Shown: positions 7,712 to 15,297, counted from the first letter of the stretch. The stretch is DNA of 17,613 bases from an uncultured Eubacterium sp. (GCA_948468465.1 CAOKJJ010000101.1:1-17613), one strand, 5' to 3'. Numbers and translations: made by a program. Notes: generated by a model from the letters alone, not told the origin.

Positions 7712-7731
7712 CTTATTCTCCCTTATTCTCC
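7712..7731 (-). repeat. Tandem 10-bp duplication carrying two Shine-Dalgarno sites
   Basis: On the minus strand GGAGAATAAG occurs twice back to back just before the fructanase ATG. The proximal GGAG is 7 nt from the start codon, which is ideal; the distal AAGGAG is 17 nt away, too far for normal initiation but able to act as a ribosome standby site. Gain or loss of one unit would change translation of the fructanase. Confidence 0.75.
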
Positions 7732-7769
7732 TTAACGATTGATAACATCTCCGTTTTAAATCACATGTT

Positions 7770-8759
7770 TCATTCCCGCGTCGTCCCACCGCTGGCATAA
7801 GTAACCGGAAGACACATAAGCGGTGGTTTTGCGGCTCTCTCATCCCGAAGAAGAAACTCTGCACACATTTCCGCTATTTCCCGCACTGGCTGGACAATTG
7901 TGGAACAGATATAATTATTTTCTCCAAAAATACTAACACCATCGAAGCCAATAATCTGAATATCTTCCGGCACCCTGATCCCAAGTTCTTCCAGTACCCG
8001 TATCACAAAGTACGCCAGTCCGTCTGTCATGCAGAAAATTCCGTCCAGTTCCATCCTGCCACCCTGGATCCATCCCGCAAGAAACTCCCGGAATGCATCA
8101 TAAGATTCCCCTTCTTTTACAATTTTTGTTTCACAATGCAGCCCATACAGCATACAGCCATTCAGAAATCCCGCCTGCCTTTTGTTCGGTTCATTAACCA
8201 GAGAAGAACCAGCTCTTAAAAACGCTACATTTTTACATCCAAAATCCGCCAGCTTTTGCGCCGCAAGCTGTCCTCCCGCAAAATTATCACTGGCTATACA
8301 TGGAAATTCAGATCCCAGCGAACAATCTATAGACACAAAACGCACCCCTTCTCCTATCGCCAGTTCTGTATGATAAGTCAGCGCAATCATTCCGTCTGCC
8401 TTATTCATCCTCACCATTTTGATATATTCCTGTTCTCTGGAAAAGTCTGATTCCGTGCAGCAGAGCAGCATACGATACTGTCTGCGCAAAAGGGCCAGAT
8501 TAATCTCGCAGGCCAGCGCGGCAAAAAAAGGTTCTTTTGTATTTGGTATCAGCAGGGCAACCGTATAGGTTTTTGCAGATTTCAGTCCCTGCGCATAACT
8601 GTTGATCTGGTAATCCAGCTTATGTATGGCCTCTTCCACACGTATCCGGTATTCCTCGCTCACAGGAATATGATTTACAACTTTGGAAACCGTGCCGATC
8701 GCAACACCCGCTTCTCTTGCCACATCTTTCATGGTAGGCAGGGAATGCTGTTTTCCCAT
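7770..8759 (-). CDS. LacI/GalR-family transcription regulator
   Basis: This is a 329-residue regulator of normal family length. Residues 9-30 form the helix-turn-helix (TMKDVAREAGVAIGTVSKVVN), followed by a canonical hinge helix at about 50-62 (YQINSYAQGLKS). The periplasmic-binding-protein-like effector domain runs from about 66 (TVALLIPN) to the end, with the hallmark IQIIGFDGVSIFG near residue 270. Such proteins repress catabolic operons and release DNA when the cognate sugar binds. Its place between two fructosidase genes suggests a fructan breakdown product or fructose phosphate as effector. The chosen ATG has AGGAG about 11 nt upstream, slightly far; ATG codon 10 is an alternative. No promoter of its own is visible in the 133 bp before it, so it is probably co-transcribed with the transporter and hydrolase genes, giving feedback control. 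Confidence 0.88.
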   Translation of the reverse strand: MGKQHSLPTMKDVAREAGVAIGTVSKVVNHIPVSEEYRIRVEEAIHKLDYQINSYAQGLKSAKTYTVALLIPNTKEPFFAALACEINLALLRRQYRMLLCCTESDFSREQEYIKMVRMNKADGMIALTYHTELAIGEGVRFVSIDCSLGSEFPCIASDNFAGGQLAAQKLADFGCKNVAFLRAGSSLVNEPNKRQAGFLNGCMLYGLHCETKIVKEGESYDAFREFLAGWIQGGRMELDGIFCMTDGLAYFVIRVLEELGIRVPEDIQIIGFDGVSIFGENNYICSTIVQPVREIAEMCAEFLLRDERAAKPPLMCLPVTYASGGTTRE

Positions 8760-8784
8760 AATCTGTTACTCTCCTTACTGCTGC

Positions 8785-8865
8785 CTACCCGCGTATGACG
8801 GACAGGCCTTTGCCCATCTGCGCTACGATGACTGCTATGATTTCAATTTTCGCCTCGCTGTCCAT
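8785..8865 (-). CDS. Possible small ORF between GH32 and LacI genes
   Basis: A 26-codon frame with ATG at 8865 and TAG at 8785-8787 reads MDSEAKIEIIAVIVAQMGKG then LSVIRG. It is in the same frame as the upstream GH32 gene, separated from it by that gene's TGA, so it is also the tail of a readthrough extension. No clear ribosome site precedes it and I do not recognise the product. It may be a chance frame. Confidence 0.15.
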   Translation of the reverse strand: MDSEAKIEIIAVIVAQMGKGLSVIRG

Positions 8866-8892
8866 ATCCGGACTGCCATTGTCCAGCTGATT

Positions 8893-10377
8893 TCAGCACA
8901 GATCATATTTCACCACATCGATCACAGCTGTCCCTTCTGTAAAAAATGAAATGCCATCCGCCTCCTGCTCCGTATACATCGTCGCTGTCAGCACCTGCTC
9001 CCCGTCGTTCACAAATACTTCCGCGCTGAACCGGTCCAGAATCATACGCAGCCTCAGTTCCCCGTTATGGCTGTCTACCAGACTTCTGCGCTGATGAATG
9101 ATCGCCCGTCTGGAGCCGGAAAACTTCCGGTCGATTTTCAGGATGGATTCACCCGGACGAAAGCTCAGAGACGTGTAAAATTCTTCATTCTGTGCAAAAC
9201 GGACCGCGAATTTATGATACAGATCCGAATGATCCGCCGGACGTATGACAAGCTCCATATCCACCATGCGTCCTCTGACACCGTCCAGACGCACAGTACC
9301 CGCAACTGTTACATTTTCATAAGCCACACGGTTTTTACGCATGGCATCCAGCTCCCGCACCGGCTTCTGGTACAGCCTTCCATTTTTTACGGAAAGCTCT
9401 CTCGGCAGGCTCATCTGCCCAAACCACGGCTGGTCCGGCTGGCGCAGGCCGCACGTATCCCAGTTCTGCATCCATCCGATCAGAATGCGCCTGCCGTCCG
9501 GCGCCAGCACCGTCTGGGACGCGTAAAAATCAATGCCGTAGTCCACAGACTGGTTGCATTCTTCGGTAAAGGTATCCGTATGCTCCTCATAATCACCGAT
9601 CAGGCACAGCGTCCCGTTTCCATTATGGTACTCAAATCCCTGCGGCCGCATATCCTGCGGGCTGACCAGCAGCACCCATTTTCCATCCAGAGGGAAAAAG
9701 TCCGGACATTCCCACATCAGGCCAAACCGGTTATGGTTTGCACACAGCACTTTTTTATAGTTCCACTGAAACCCGTTCGGGCTGGTAAACAGCAAAATCT
9801 GCCCGCTTCCGTCTGCCGCGCGGTTTCCGGCGATACAGCAGTATGTACCATCTTCTTTTTTCCAGACCTTAGGATCGCGGAAATCAAACCGGCTGCATCC
9901 TTCAGGCAGGTCTTTTTCATCCAGCACCGGATTTTTTTCATATTTTTCATAATCCAGCCCGTCTCCGACAGCCAGACACTGGGTCTGGACTTCACAAATA
10001 CCGCCGTTTTTCTGCCGTTCACGCACGACTCCGGTATACATCAGCAGCTGACGGCCGTCCGGCAGCTCTATCGCGTTGCCGGAAAAACACCCGTCCCTGT
10101 CATAGCATTCATCCGGAGCCAGCGCAGCAGGCAGATATTCCCAGTGCAGCAGGTCGCTGCTTACGGCGTGCCCCCAGTGCATATCTCCCCACTGGGAATC
10201 GTATGGATAATACTGGTAAAACAGATGATACTGCCCCTTATAAAAGGAAAACCCATTTGGATCATTCATCCATCCGGTTCTTACCGAAAGATGGAACGAT
10301 GGCCGGTCCTCTTTTTTGATGAATTTTTCAGAAGCTTCTTCATATTTACGTGCTTCCCGCAATGTCTGACTTGTCAT
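8893..10377 (-). CDS. Intracellular GH32 beta-fructosidase (sucrose-6-P hydrolase/invertase type)
   Basis: This 494-residue enzyme has no signal peptide, so it acts in the cytoplasm on imported fructo-oligosaccharides or sucrose, releasing terminal fructose. The GH32 catalytic triad is complete: WMNDPNG with nucleophile D39, FDFRDPKV with D168, and MWECPDFF with acid/base E223. The five-blade domain covers about 25-340, and a C-terminal beta-sandwich (DRFSAEVFVNDGEQVLTATMY near 450-470) completes a normal-length ScrB-like protein. GGGAGGG lies 8-9 nt before the ATG. It follows the binding-protein gene after a hairpin-rich 164-bp spacer and precedes a LacI gene. Because the uptake system is an ABC transporter and not a PTS, non-phosphorylated substrates are more likely than sucrose-6-phosphate. 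The reading frame stays open for 35 codons past its TGA, but family alignment suggests the protein is complete at 494. Confidence 0.9.
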   Translation of the reverse strand: MTSQTLREARKYEEASEKFIKKEDRPSFHLSVRTGWMNDPNGFSFYKGQYHLFYQYYPYDSQWGDMHWGHAVSSDLLHWEYLPAALAPDECYDRDGCFSGNAIELPDGRQLLMYTGVVRERQKNGGICEVQTQCLAVGDGLDYEKYEKNPVLDEKDLPEGCSRFDFRDPKVWKKEDGTYCCIAGNRAADGSGQILLFTSPNGFQWNYKKVLCANHNRFGLMWECPDFFPLDGKWVLLVSPQDMRPQGFEYHNGNGTLCLIGDYEEHTDTFTEECNQSVDYGIDFYASQTVLAPDGRRILIGWMQNWDTCGLRQPDQPWFGQMSLPRELSVKNGRLYQKPVRELDAMRKNRVAYENVTVAGTVRLDGVRGRMVDMELVIRPADHSDLYHKFAVRFAQNEEFYTSLSFRPGESILKIDRKFSGSRRAIIHQRRSLVDSHNGELRLRMILDRFSAEVFVNDGEQVLTATMYTEQEADGISFFTEGTAVIDVVKYDLC

Positions 10378-10407
10378 ATCAGATACCCTCCCTAATTTTT
10401 AAAATAA

Positions 10408-10460
10408 CTGGTGCATGAATACCACCGAAACTCCGGTTTCTTATATTCTTCATGCACCAG
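10408..10460 (-). promoter_or_regulatory. Large hairpin before the intracellular GH32 gene
   Basis: CTGGTGCATGAA (10408-10419) and TTCATGCACCAG (10449-10460) form a perfect 12-bp stem. An inner 5-bp stem GAAAC/GTTTC lies in the loop. On the minus strand the hairpin is followed by TTATTTTAAAAA and then the GH32 ribosome site. It could partly terminate transcription, or protect the upstream binding-protein message from 3' exonucleases. Either way it would uncouple binding-protein and hydrolase levels. Confidence 0.65.
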
Positions 10461-10468
10461 CCCTATCC

Positions 10469-10491
10469 GGCCGGATGCATCCCATCCGGCC
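10469..10491. repeat. GC-rich inverted repeat in the SBP-GH32 spacer
   Basis: GGCCGGATG (10469-10477) pairs with CATCCGGCC (10483-10491) across a 5-nt loop. It overlaps a perfect 12-bp palindrome ATCCGGCCGGAT (10465-10476). It is the middle of three consecutive hairpins in the 164-bp spacer. No T run follows on the minus strand, so message stabilisation is likelier than termination. Confidence 0.6.
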
Positions 10492-10513
10492 CTTTATCGA
10501 TTGCAATTGTCAG

Positions 10514-10531
10514 TCGGGCAATTCAGCCCGA
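10514..10531. repeat. Short inverted repeat after the binding-protein stop
   Basis: TCGGGC (10514-10519) pairs with GCCCGA (10526-10531) across a 6-nt loop. On the minus strand it lies just past the stop codon of the solute-binding-protein gene. It is followed by the two larger hairpins of the spacer. Confidence 0.45.
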
Positions 10532-10541
10532 AAAATCAGAA

Positions 10542-12317
10542 CTATTCAGCGCTGTCCCCAGCAGATGTATCTGCGTCTGCACCTGCATCTGCACCCGCAT
10601 CTGTGCCCGCGCCCGCATCTGCTCCTGTATCTGTACCCGCAGAACTGCTTCCATAAAAGTCATCCAGATATTTCTGGAAGATGGCAAGATAATCGTTCAG
10701 CTTATAAGCGTCCAGATCTTTCAGATACTGATCCCAGTCCGCGTCTGTAAAACCGTTCATAATCCAGTCAGATTTTTTCGCATTGATCGTCTTTTCAATA
10801 TCCGCCTGAAGATTTGACAGCTCTTCCGTATCATCCCTGCTCATAAACACATTCGGGAATACATATTTTGTATGCATATCCGGTGTGTAAAAATCCTTAA
10901 TCCAGTCCAGTCTGTACTGCGCGTCATCCGGACAGGTTACATATACGCCGTAATATTCATCCAGCACAGCCAGCGGTCCGTTTACCGATTCTGCCTCTCT
11001 GACCTCTACCGGAGAAGCTTCCCCCAGCGGCGCATGCTTTAACATCTGCTCTCCGTTTTCGTTTTCGCCAAGCTCAAAAATATCGAAGTCATCGTCTTCA
11101 CCATAAGTACCCCAGTTGTTCTGCGGAGACTGGAACGGATCATACATCTGATCCAGCCATGCGCAGACAAGCGCAGGATTTTTGGCAACTGCCGTTACGA
11201 CGCAGCGGCCGCGGTCATACCCGCTCGTAAACGAACCATTCTGCGGTGTAATGTTTCTCGTATCCGCCGTCAGCGCCGGAAGCGGTACCCAGTCGTTCAG
11301 ATTGTCGATATTCGCTACATCCCAGCTAAAGCAAACGCCGTAACGCCCGGATTTTCCTTTGGAGACATAGGTAGACCATTCCTGTGTAAACGCCTCCGGA
11401 TCAATCAGGTTCTGCTCATACAGGGAATGCAGCCATGCAATGCCGTCTTTATATCCCTGCTGGGTCGCCGCGCAGATCACTTTCAGATCATCCGTTACCG
11501 CGATATGACGGCCCTTGTCCATATCTCCATAGCCTTCCCCGAATCCGTTGATCAGAATCCCGCAGTCCTGATCCCCGTCGTTTACGATACAGGACATCGG
11601 GATAATGCTGCCGTCTATGCCAAATTCTTCCTGCAGCTTCTCACCATTATCACGGAAAGCAACCAGCGTTTTTTCAAATTCCTCTACCGTCTGCGGTATT
11701 TCAAGTCCCAGAAAATCCAGCCATTTTTTATTGATAAAGCTCATATTACCAACGGTCTGGATCGCTGTTTTTTCAGAGCCGAGCTGTTCGATCCACGGAA
11801 ACGCCCAGATATGGCCATCGGTCGCCGTGCTCATTTTTTTATAATCCGGATATTTCTCAAATACCGCCTTAAGATTCGGCATATATTTGTCAATATAGCC
11901 TTCCAGTGGAATAATCACACCCTGATCCGCGTATTTTAAAAGATCACTGTCCCCAAATCCAGCCGTAAACACAAAGTCGGTCAGTGTATTTACATTTGCC
12001 ATTGCCAGAGAGATTTTATCTCCCCACTGATCCCCCTGAATCGCGTTCCATTCGATTTCCACATTCGTCTTTTCCTGCAGCCTCTTAAAAATCGTCCGGT
12101 TGTTCGGGTTTGATTCCGTATTTGCCGGATAACTGATCATACCGGTCAGCGTTGCCTTTTCTTTCAGTGGAAATTCCAGCTCAGACAGATCCACTTCCTG
12201 TACTTCTCCTGTATTCAGCTGCTCCCCGCCTTTGCTGCCACATCCTGCCGCGGTTACAATCATACCTGCCGCAAGCGCCGCGGCCAGCATCCGTTTCATG
12301 ATTTTATGATATTTCAT
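10542..12317 (-). CDS. Carbohydrate ABC transporter solute-binding lipoprotein (LipO/YtcQ type)
   Basis: This 591-residue lipoprotein probably captures fructo-oligosaccharides at the cell surface and hands them to the two permeases encoded before it. The start is ATG 12317, with AAAGGAGAC just upstream; an in-frame start at 12377 lacks a ribosome site. The signal peptide ends in VTAAGC, so C26 would be lipidated. The body carries family landmarks: TIFKRLQEKTNVEIEWNAI, the DFVFTAGFGDSDLLKYADQG region with IIPLEGYIDKYMPNLK after it, and INKKWLDFLGLEIPQTVEEF. The length is slightly above the usual 500-560 because of an odd C-terminal tail of about 35 residues after FYGSSSAG, made almost only of A, G, D, T and S (DAGAGTDAGADAGADADTS). 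The tail is encoded by a degenerate 6-15 bp repeat. Substrate is inferred from the flanking GH32 genes, not from binding residues. Confidence 0.9.
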   Translation of the reverse strand: MKYHKIMKRMLAAALAAGMIVTAAGCGSKGGEQLNTGEVQEVDLSELEFPLKEKATLTGMISYPANTESNPNNRTIFKRLQEKTNVEIEWNAIQGDQWGDKISLAMANVNTLTDFVFTAGFGDSDLLKYADQGVIIPLEGYIDKYMPNLKAVFEKYPDYKKMSTATDGHIWAFPWIEQLGSEKTAIQTVGNMSFINKKWLDFLGLEIPQTVEEFEKTLVAFRDNGEKLQEEFGIDGSIIPMSCIVNDGDQDCGILINGFGEGYGDMDKGRHIAVTDDLKVICAATQQGYKDGIAWLHSLYEQNLIDPEAFTQEWSTYVSKGKSGRYGVCFSWDVANIDNLNDWVPLPALTADTRNITPQNGSFTSGYDRGRCVVTAVAKNPALVCAWLDQMYDPFQSPQNNWGTYGEDDDFDIFELGENENGEQMLKHAPLGEASPVEVREAESVNGPLAVLDEYYGVYVTCPDDAQYRLDWIKDFYTPDMHTKYVFPNVFMSRDDTEELSNLQADIEKTINAKKSDWIMNGFTDADWDQYLKDLDAYKLNDYLAIFQKYLDDFYGSSSAGTDTGADAGAGTDAGADAGADADTSAGDSAE

Positions 12318-12383
12318 ATTTAGTCTCCTTTTCTGTTTATTTTTTAATCCTTTTCTTAGATTTCCAAATCCCCACAATTCTTT

Positions 12384-13280
12384 CTAACCTTTTACAGACC
12401 CTGCCATAATACCCGCGTCAAAGTATTTCTGGAAAAACGGATACATCACTAACAGTGGCAGGCTGGATATAATGATCGTTGCATATTTCAAAAGCTCTGC
12501 CAGCTGCGCCCGCTCGGCTGTACTCTGCATATCCGATATCATGCCGGATTCCGGCTGGTTCTGGATCAATATGGAGCGAAGCACAAGCTGCAGCGGTTGT
12601 TTTGCCGCGTCGTTTAAATAAATCATGGCGTCAAAGTAGCTGTTCCACATACCGACAAACTGCCACAGTGCCAGTACCGCGATGACCGGTGTGCAGACCG
12701 GAATCAGGATTTTAAAGAAAAATACCACTTCATTTGCACCATCCACAGACGCCGCCTCCTGCAGTTCCCCCGGAATGCCCTGATAATACGTCCGTGCGAT
12801 AATCATATTCCATACGCTGAACGCTCCCGGAAGAATCAGCGCCCACATACTGTTTAACAATCCCAGATTACTGATTAATAAGTAGGTAGGGATCAGGCCG
12901 CCGCCAAAAAACATCGTAATCACGAAAATAGTATTAAAAATTCCCTTGCCCTTAAAGTCCGCCCTTGACATCGGATACGCGGCAAGCAGCGTAATGAATA
13001 CCGAAACAGCGGTAAATACGAGCGAATAAATAACCGCGTTTTTAAATCCGACCCAGATCTGCTTATTGGACATAACCCTCTGGTATGCTGTCAGCGTCCA
13101 TTTTTCAAAGTCAAACGTAATTCCCTTATTCTGCAATGTAATCGGGTCCATAAAGGAAGCCACTACAATATACACCATCGGTATGATAATCGCGACAACA
13201 AACAGGCCAAGCAGGATATAGCCGGTAATCAGCAGCAGCTGATCCTGCAGGGAATATCTGGAAAATTTTTTCTTTTTCAT
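12384..13280 (-). CDS. Carbohydrate ABC transporter permease (YtcP type)
   Basis: This 298-residue inner-membrane protein has about six membrane spans, beginning with LLLITGYILLGLFVVAIIIP at about 15-34. The EAA loop that contacts the ATPase is intact: E175-A-A followed by SVDGAN at 178-183. It pairs with the LplB-like permease encoded just before it (11-nt gap) to form the channel of a CUT1-type oligosaccharide importer. GGAGGGG lies about 5 nt before the ATG, at the very end of the preceding gene, so translation is probably coupled. The C-terminal KYFDAGIMAGSVKG is the typical ending of this subfamily. The binding-protein gene follows after 66 nt. No ATPase gene is in the cluster, so a shared MsmK-like ATPase encoded elsewhere is expected. 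Confidence 0.92.
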   Translation of the reverse strand: MKKKKFSRYSLQDQLLLITGYILLGLFVVAIIIPMVYIVVASFMDPITLQNKGITFDFEKWTLTAYQRVMSNKQIWVGFKNAVIYSLVFTAVSVFITLLAAYPMSRADFKGKGIFNTIFVITMFFGGGLIPTYLLISNLGLLNSMWALILPGAFSVWNMIIARTYYQGIPGELQEAASVDGANEVVFFFKILIPVCTPVIAVLALWQFVGMWNSYFDAMIYLNDAAKQPLQLVLRSILIQNQPESGMISDMQSTAERAQLAELLKYATIIISSLPLLVMYPFFQKYFDAGIMAGSVKG

Positions 13281-13291
13281 TCTGCCCCTCC

Positions 13292-14242
13292 TTATAATCC
13301 CTTGCCGTCATTCATCTTTGCAACAATCTTATTGACAGCCAGCAAAAGTATGACGTTAATGACCGTATTAAACAGGCCCACAGCCGTTGAAAAGCTGTAA
13401 TCTCCGTCCAGAAGACCTTTTTTATACACATACGTAGCGATAATCTCTGAGGTACGCATGTTCAGATCCGTCTGCAGCGCATAAGCCTTTTCAAAACCGA
13501 TGCTCATAATATTTCCCGCCTGCAGGATAAACTGAATGATAACCATATCCTTAATCGCCGGCCATTCCACCGCTTTGATCTGCTGGAAAATATTGGCGCC
13601 GTCAATCAGCGCCGCTTCTTTCAGCTCCTGACTGGCATTTGACAACGCTGCCGTATACATAATGGAAGCCCATCCGGCGCCCTGCCAAATACCGCTCGCG
13701 ATATAAATCGTACGGAACGCTTCCGGCATCGTCATAAAGTTAATCTGCGTACCGAGCAACAGATTTATCGGTCCGGTTACAGACAGCAGGATACGGACAA
13801 TACCGCACAATACGATGACAGATATAAAATTCGGCATGTACAGCACGAGCTGGATTTTCTTTTTCAGCCCTGTCCGCTCAATCCGGTTCAGCAAAAACGC
13901 CAGCAGGATCGGCATCGGAAATCCCCAGAGCAGCCCGTAGATACTGAGCTTTAACGTGTTGCCCAGATATGCCAGAAAATCCGGCGAGGATAAAAAACGT
14001 TCAAAATACTTAAAGCCGACCCATTCACTCCCAAGAATCCCACGGATCGGGTTGTACCTCTGGAAGGCAATTAAAATCCCCCCCATTGGGATGTACTTAA
14101 ACACCAGCGTCAGCGCCAGCGCCGGCAGCAGAAAGATGACATACAGCTGCCAGTGCTGCGTGACATACAGGAGCACATTGTGCAGTCCGCTCTGCTTTGT
14201 GTCTGGTTTCTGTGCAGAAACCGTTGTTGCATTTGTTTTCAT
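13292..14242 (-). CDS. Carbohydrate ABC transporter permease (LplB/YteP type)
   Basis: This 316-residue permease is the first gene of the minus-strand cluster. The ATG at 14242 is preferred because AGGAGG at 14248-14253 lies 5 nt before it; an in-frame ATG at 14299 would place the ribosome site inside the coding region. About six membrane spans are visible, starting with LYVIFLLPALALTLVFKY at 33-50. IPMGGILIAFQRYNP and GFKYF are typical of LplB-family permeases. The EAA loop is E209-A-A with LIDGAN at 212-217. It forms the transmembrane channel with the YtcP-like partner. Transcription should start near 14326 from the minus-strand promoter at 14333-14361, giving an 84-nt leader that contains a candidate operator. 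Confidence 0.92.
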   Translation of the reverse strand: MKTNATTVSAQKPDTKQSGLHNVLLYVTQHWQLYVIFLLPALALTLVFKYIPMGGILIAFQRYNPIRGILGSEWVGFKYFERFLSSPDFLAYLGNTLKLSIYGLLWGFPMPILLAFLLNRIERTGLKKKIQLVLYMPNFISVIVLCGIVRILLSVTGPINLLLGTQINFMTMPEAFRTIYIASGIWQGAGWASIMYTAALSNASQELKEAALIDGANIFQQIKAVEWPAIKDMVIIQFILQAGNIMSIGFEKAYALQTDLNMRTSEIIATYVYKKGLLDGDYSFSTAVGLFNTVINVILLLAVNKIVAKMNDGKGL

Positions 14243-14304
14243 AATTTCCTCCTTTCTCTGAAACCCCTCGCAAATAATGTAACATTTTGGATTGTGCATA
14301 TGTA

Positions 14305-14324
14305 AAATTCTCGTTCGGGATTTT
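14305..14324. promoter_or_regulatory. Candidate LacI-type operator
   Basis: The imperfect palindrome AAATTCTCG-TT-CGGGATTTT matches at most paired positions about the central TT and has CG steps beside its centre, as many LacI-family operators do. It begins within a few bases of the predicted transcript start at 14326, where bound repressor would block the polymerase. Its assignment to either LacI-family protein of the locus is a guess. Confidence 0.35.
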
Positions 14325-14332
14325 ATAAATTA

Positions 14333-14361
14333 AATATAATGGATTTTTCGTGATTTGTCAA
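14333..14361 (-). promoter_or_regulatory. SigA-type promoter of the transporter/hydrolase cluster
   Basis: On the minus strand TTGACA (14361-14356) and TATATT (14338-14333) are separated by exactly 17 bp. Transcription should start near 14326. The promoter lies between the two inverted ATTGTGCA/TGCACAAT octamers and just upstream of a candidate operator palindrome, so it is well placed for repression. Confidence 0.82.
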
Positions 14362-14496
14362 TATGTTTTTTATATTTGCACAATATATTTTTACATTTTT
14401 TAAAATATCCTTATCATAAATGCCAATTTTATGTCTTATTCCAAAGAAAAAGCAGTCAGATTCCATAAAAAAGTATGCAAAATTAAAATTTTACAT

Positions 14497-14525
14497 TTGA
14501 CCAATTCATTTTTTTGTATTATAAT
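14497..14525 (+). promoter_or_regulatory. SigA-type promoter of the YesL unit
   Basis: TTGACC (14497-14502) and TATAAT (14520-14525) are 17 bp apart, preceded by TTTTACAT. The block closely resembles the promoter at 16198-16226 in front of the second LacI-type gene. The leader to the first ATG is about 79 nt and contains another TTTTACATT word near 14541. Confidence 0.85.
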
Positions 14526-14610
14526 ATCTTTCAGAAAACATTTTACATTATCACCATAAGGATCCGCTGTCAGCACGCGGCCTGATCATAATAAGAAAAG
14601 GAGGATATCC

Positions 14611-15297
14611 ATGAACCAGTTATTCAACCCTGACAACCCGCTCATGCGTTTTATTACCAAGCTCACTTACAGCGTTTACCTGAACATCCTGTGGTTTTTA
14701 TGCTGTCTGCCGGTCGTTACCGCGGGCGCTTCCACGACAGCGCTGTTTTACGTAACACTGAAAATGGCCAGAAACGAAGAAGGCAACATTACAAAAGAAT
14801 TTTTCCGCGCCTTCCGCCGGAATCTGAAACAGGCTACCGGAGTCTGGCTGGTTTTATGCGCCCTCGGCGCTGTCCTTGCGTTTGACGGCTATGTATTTTA
14901 CCATATGCGGTTTGAAAATGTGTTCTGGACAACCGCCACAGCTGTTTTCCTTGTAGCGCTCGCGGCTTATATCATTGTATTAATGTATATTTTTCCGCTT
15001 CTGGCCAGATTTGACAACACCTTACCGGCAATGTTTAAAAATTCCATTCTGATCGGAATGCGTTTTTTATTCTGCACAGCGCTGATGGCTGGCATTTACT
15101 TTCTGATGGCACTCGTCATTATCCGCGTGTTTACACCAGCCATCATCTTCGGAGAAGGACTATGCGCCATGCTCTGCTCCTACCTGCTGTCAAATATCCT
15201 AAAGCTCTGCGAAGAACAGAATATACAGGATCAGCCAGACGCACAGACAGCAGACGGTTCCGGCAGAACGATAGATTTCGCAAAAAAACAAGCATAA
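14611..15297 (+). CDS. YesL family (DUF624) membrane protein
   Basis: This 228-residue integral membrane protein starts at ATG 14611, with AAAGGAGG at 14597-14604. Five hydrophobic spans are seen at about 18-40, 76-95, 104-131, 148-172 and 175-195. The opening NPDNPLMRFITKLTYSVYLN, the LWFLCCLPVVTAGASTTALFY block and the FFRAFRRNLKQAT loop are textbook YesL/DUF624. Homologues commonly sit beside LplB/YtcP/LipO-type transporters for complex plant or bacterial sugars; their biochemical role is not established, though an accessory role in transport or transporter regulation is plausible. Here the gene is divergent from the transporter genes and shares their control region. A C-terminal polar tail after residue 200 should be cytoplasmic or extracellular depending on topology. 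The next gene, 61 nt away, is probably in the same transcript. Confidence 0.9.
   Translation: MNQLFNPDNPLMRFITKLTYSVYLNILWFLCCLPVVTAGASTTALFYVTLKMARNEEGNITKEFFRAFRRNLKQATGVWLVLCALGAVLAFDGYVFYHMRFENVFWTTATAVFLVALAAYIIVLMYIFPLLARFDNTLPAMFKNSILIGMRFLFCTALMAGIYFLMALVIIRVFTPAIIFGEGLCAMLCSYLLSNILKLCEEQNIQDQPDAQTADGSGRTIDFAKKQA

Larger units (their letters stand above)
14243..14610. promoter_or_regulatory. Divergent control region of the fructan locus
   Basis: This 368-bp AT-rich region separates the minus-strand transporter/hydrolase cluster from the plus-strand YesL unit and holds both promoters, listed separately. The octamer ATTGTGCA at 14291-14298 and its reverse complement TGCACAAT at 14377-14384 flank the minus promoter, 86 bp centre to centre. 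TTTTACAT-like words recur near 14302, 14390, 14489 and 14541. An imperfect palindrome centred at 14314-14315 (arms AAAATTCTCG and CGGGATTTTA) covers the start of the minus transcript. These are candidate regulator sites; none can be assigned to a protein from sequence alone. Confidence 0.6.

Noticed and set aside
9067..10395. Long 442-codon plus-strand open frame opposite the intracellular GH32 gene
   Set aside because: It is antisense to a GH32 gene with all catalytic motifs. Its translation is rich in histidine, arginine and proline with no recognisable domain, and it has no ribosome site. It is a shadow frame.
11427..11939. 170-codon plus-strand open frame opposite the binding-protein gene
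   Set aside because: It is fully inside a well-recognised solute-binding-protein gene and shows no domain or ribosome site.
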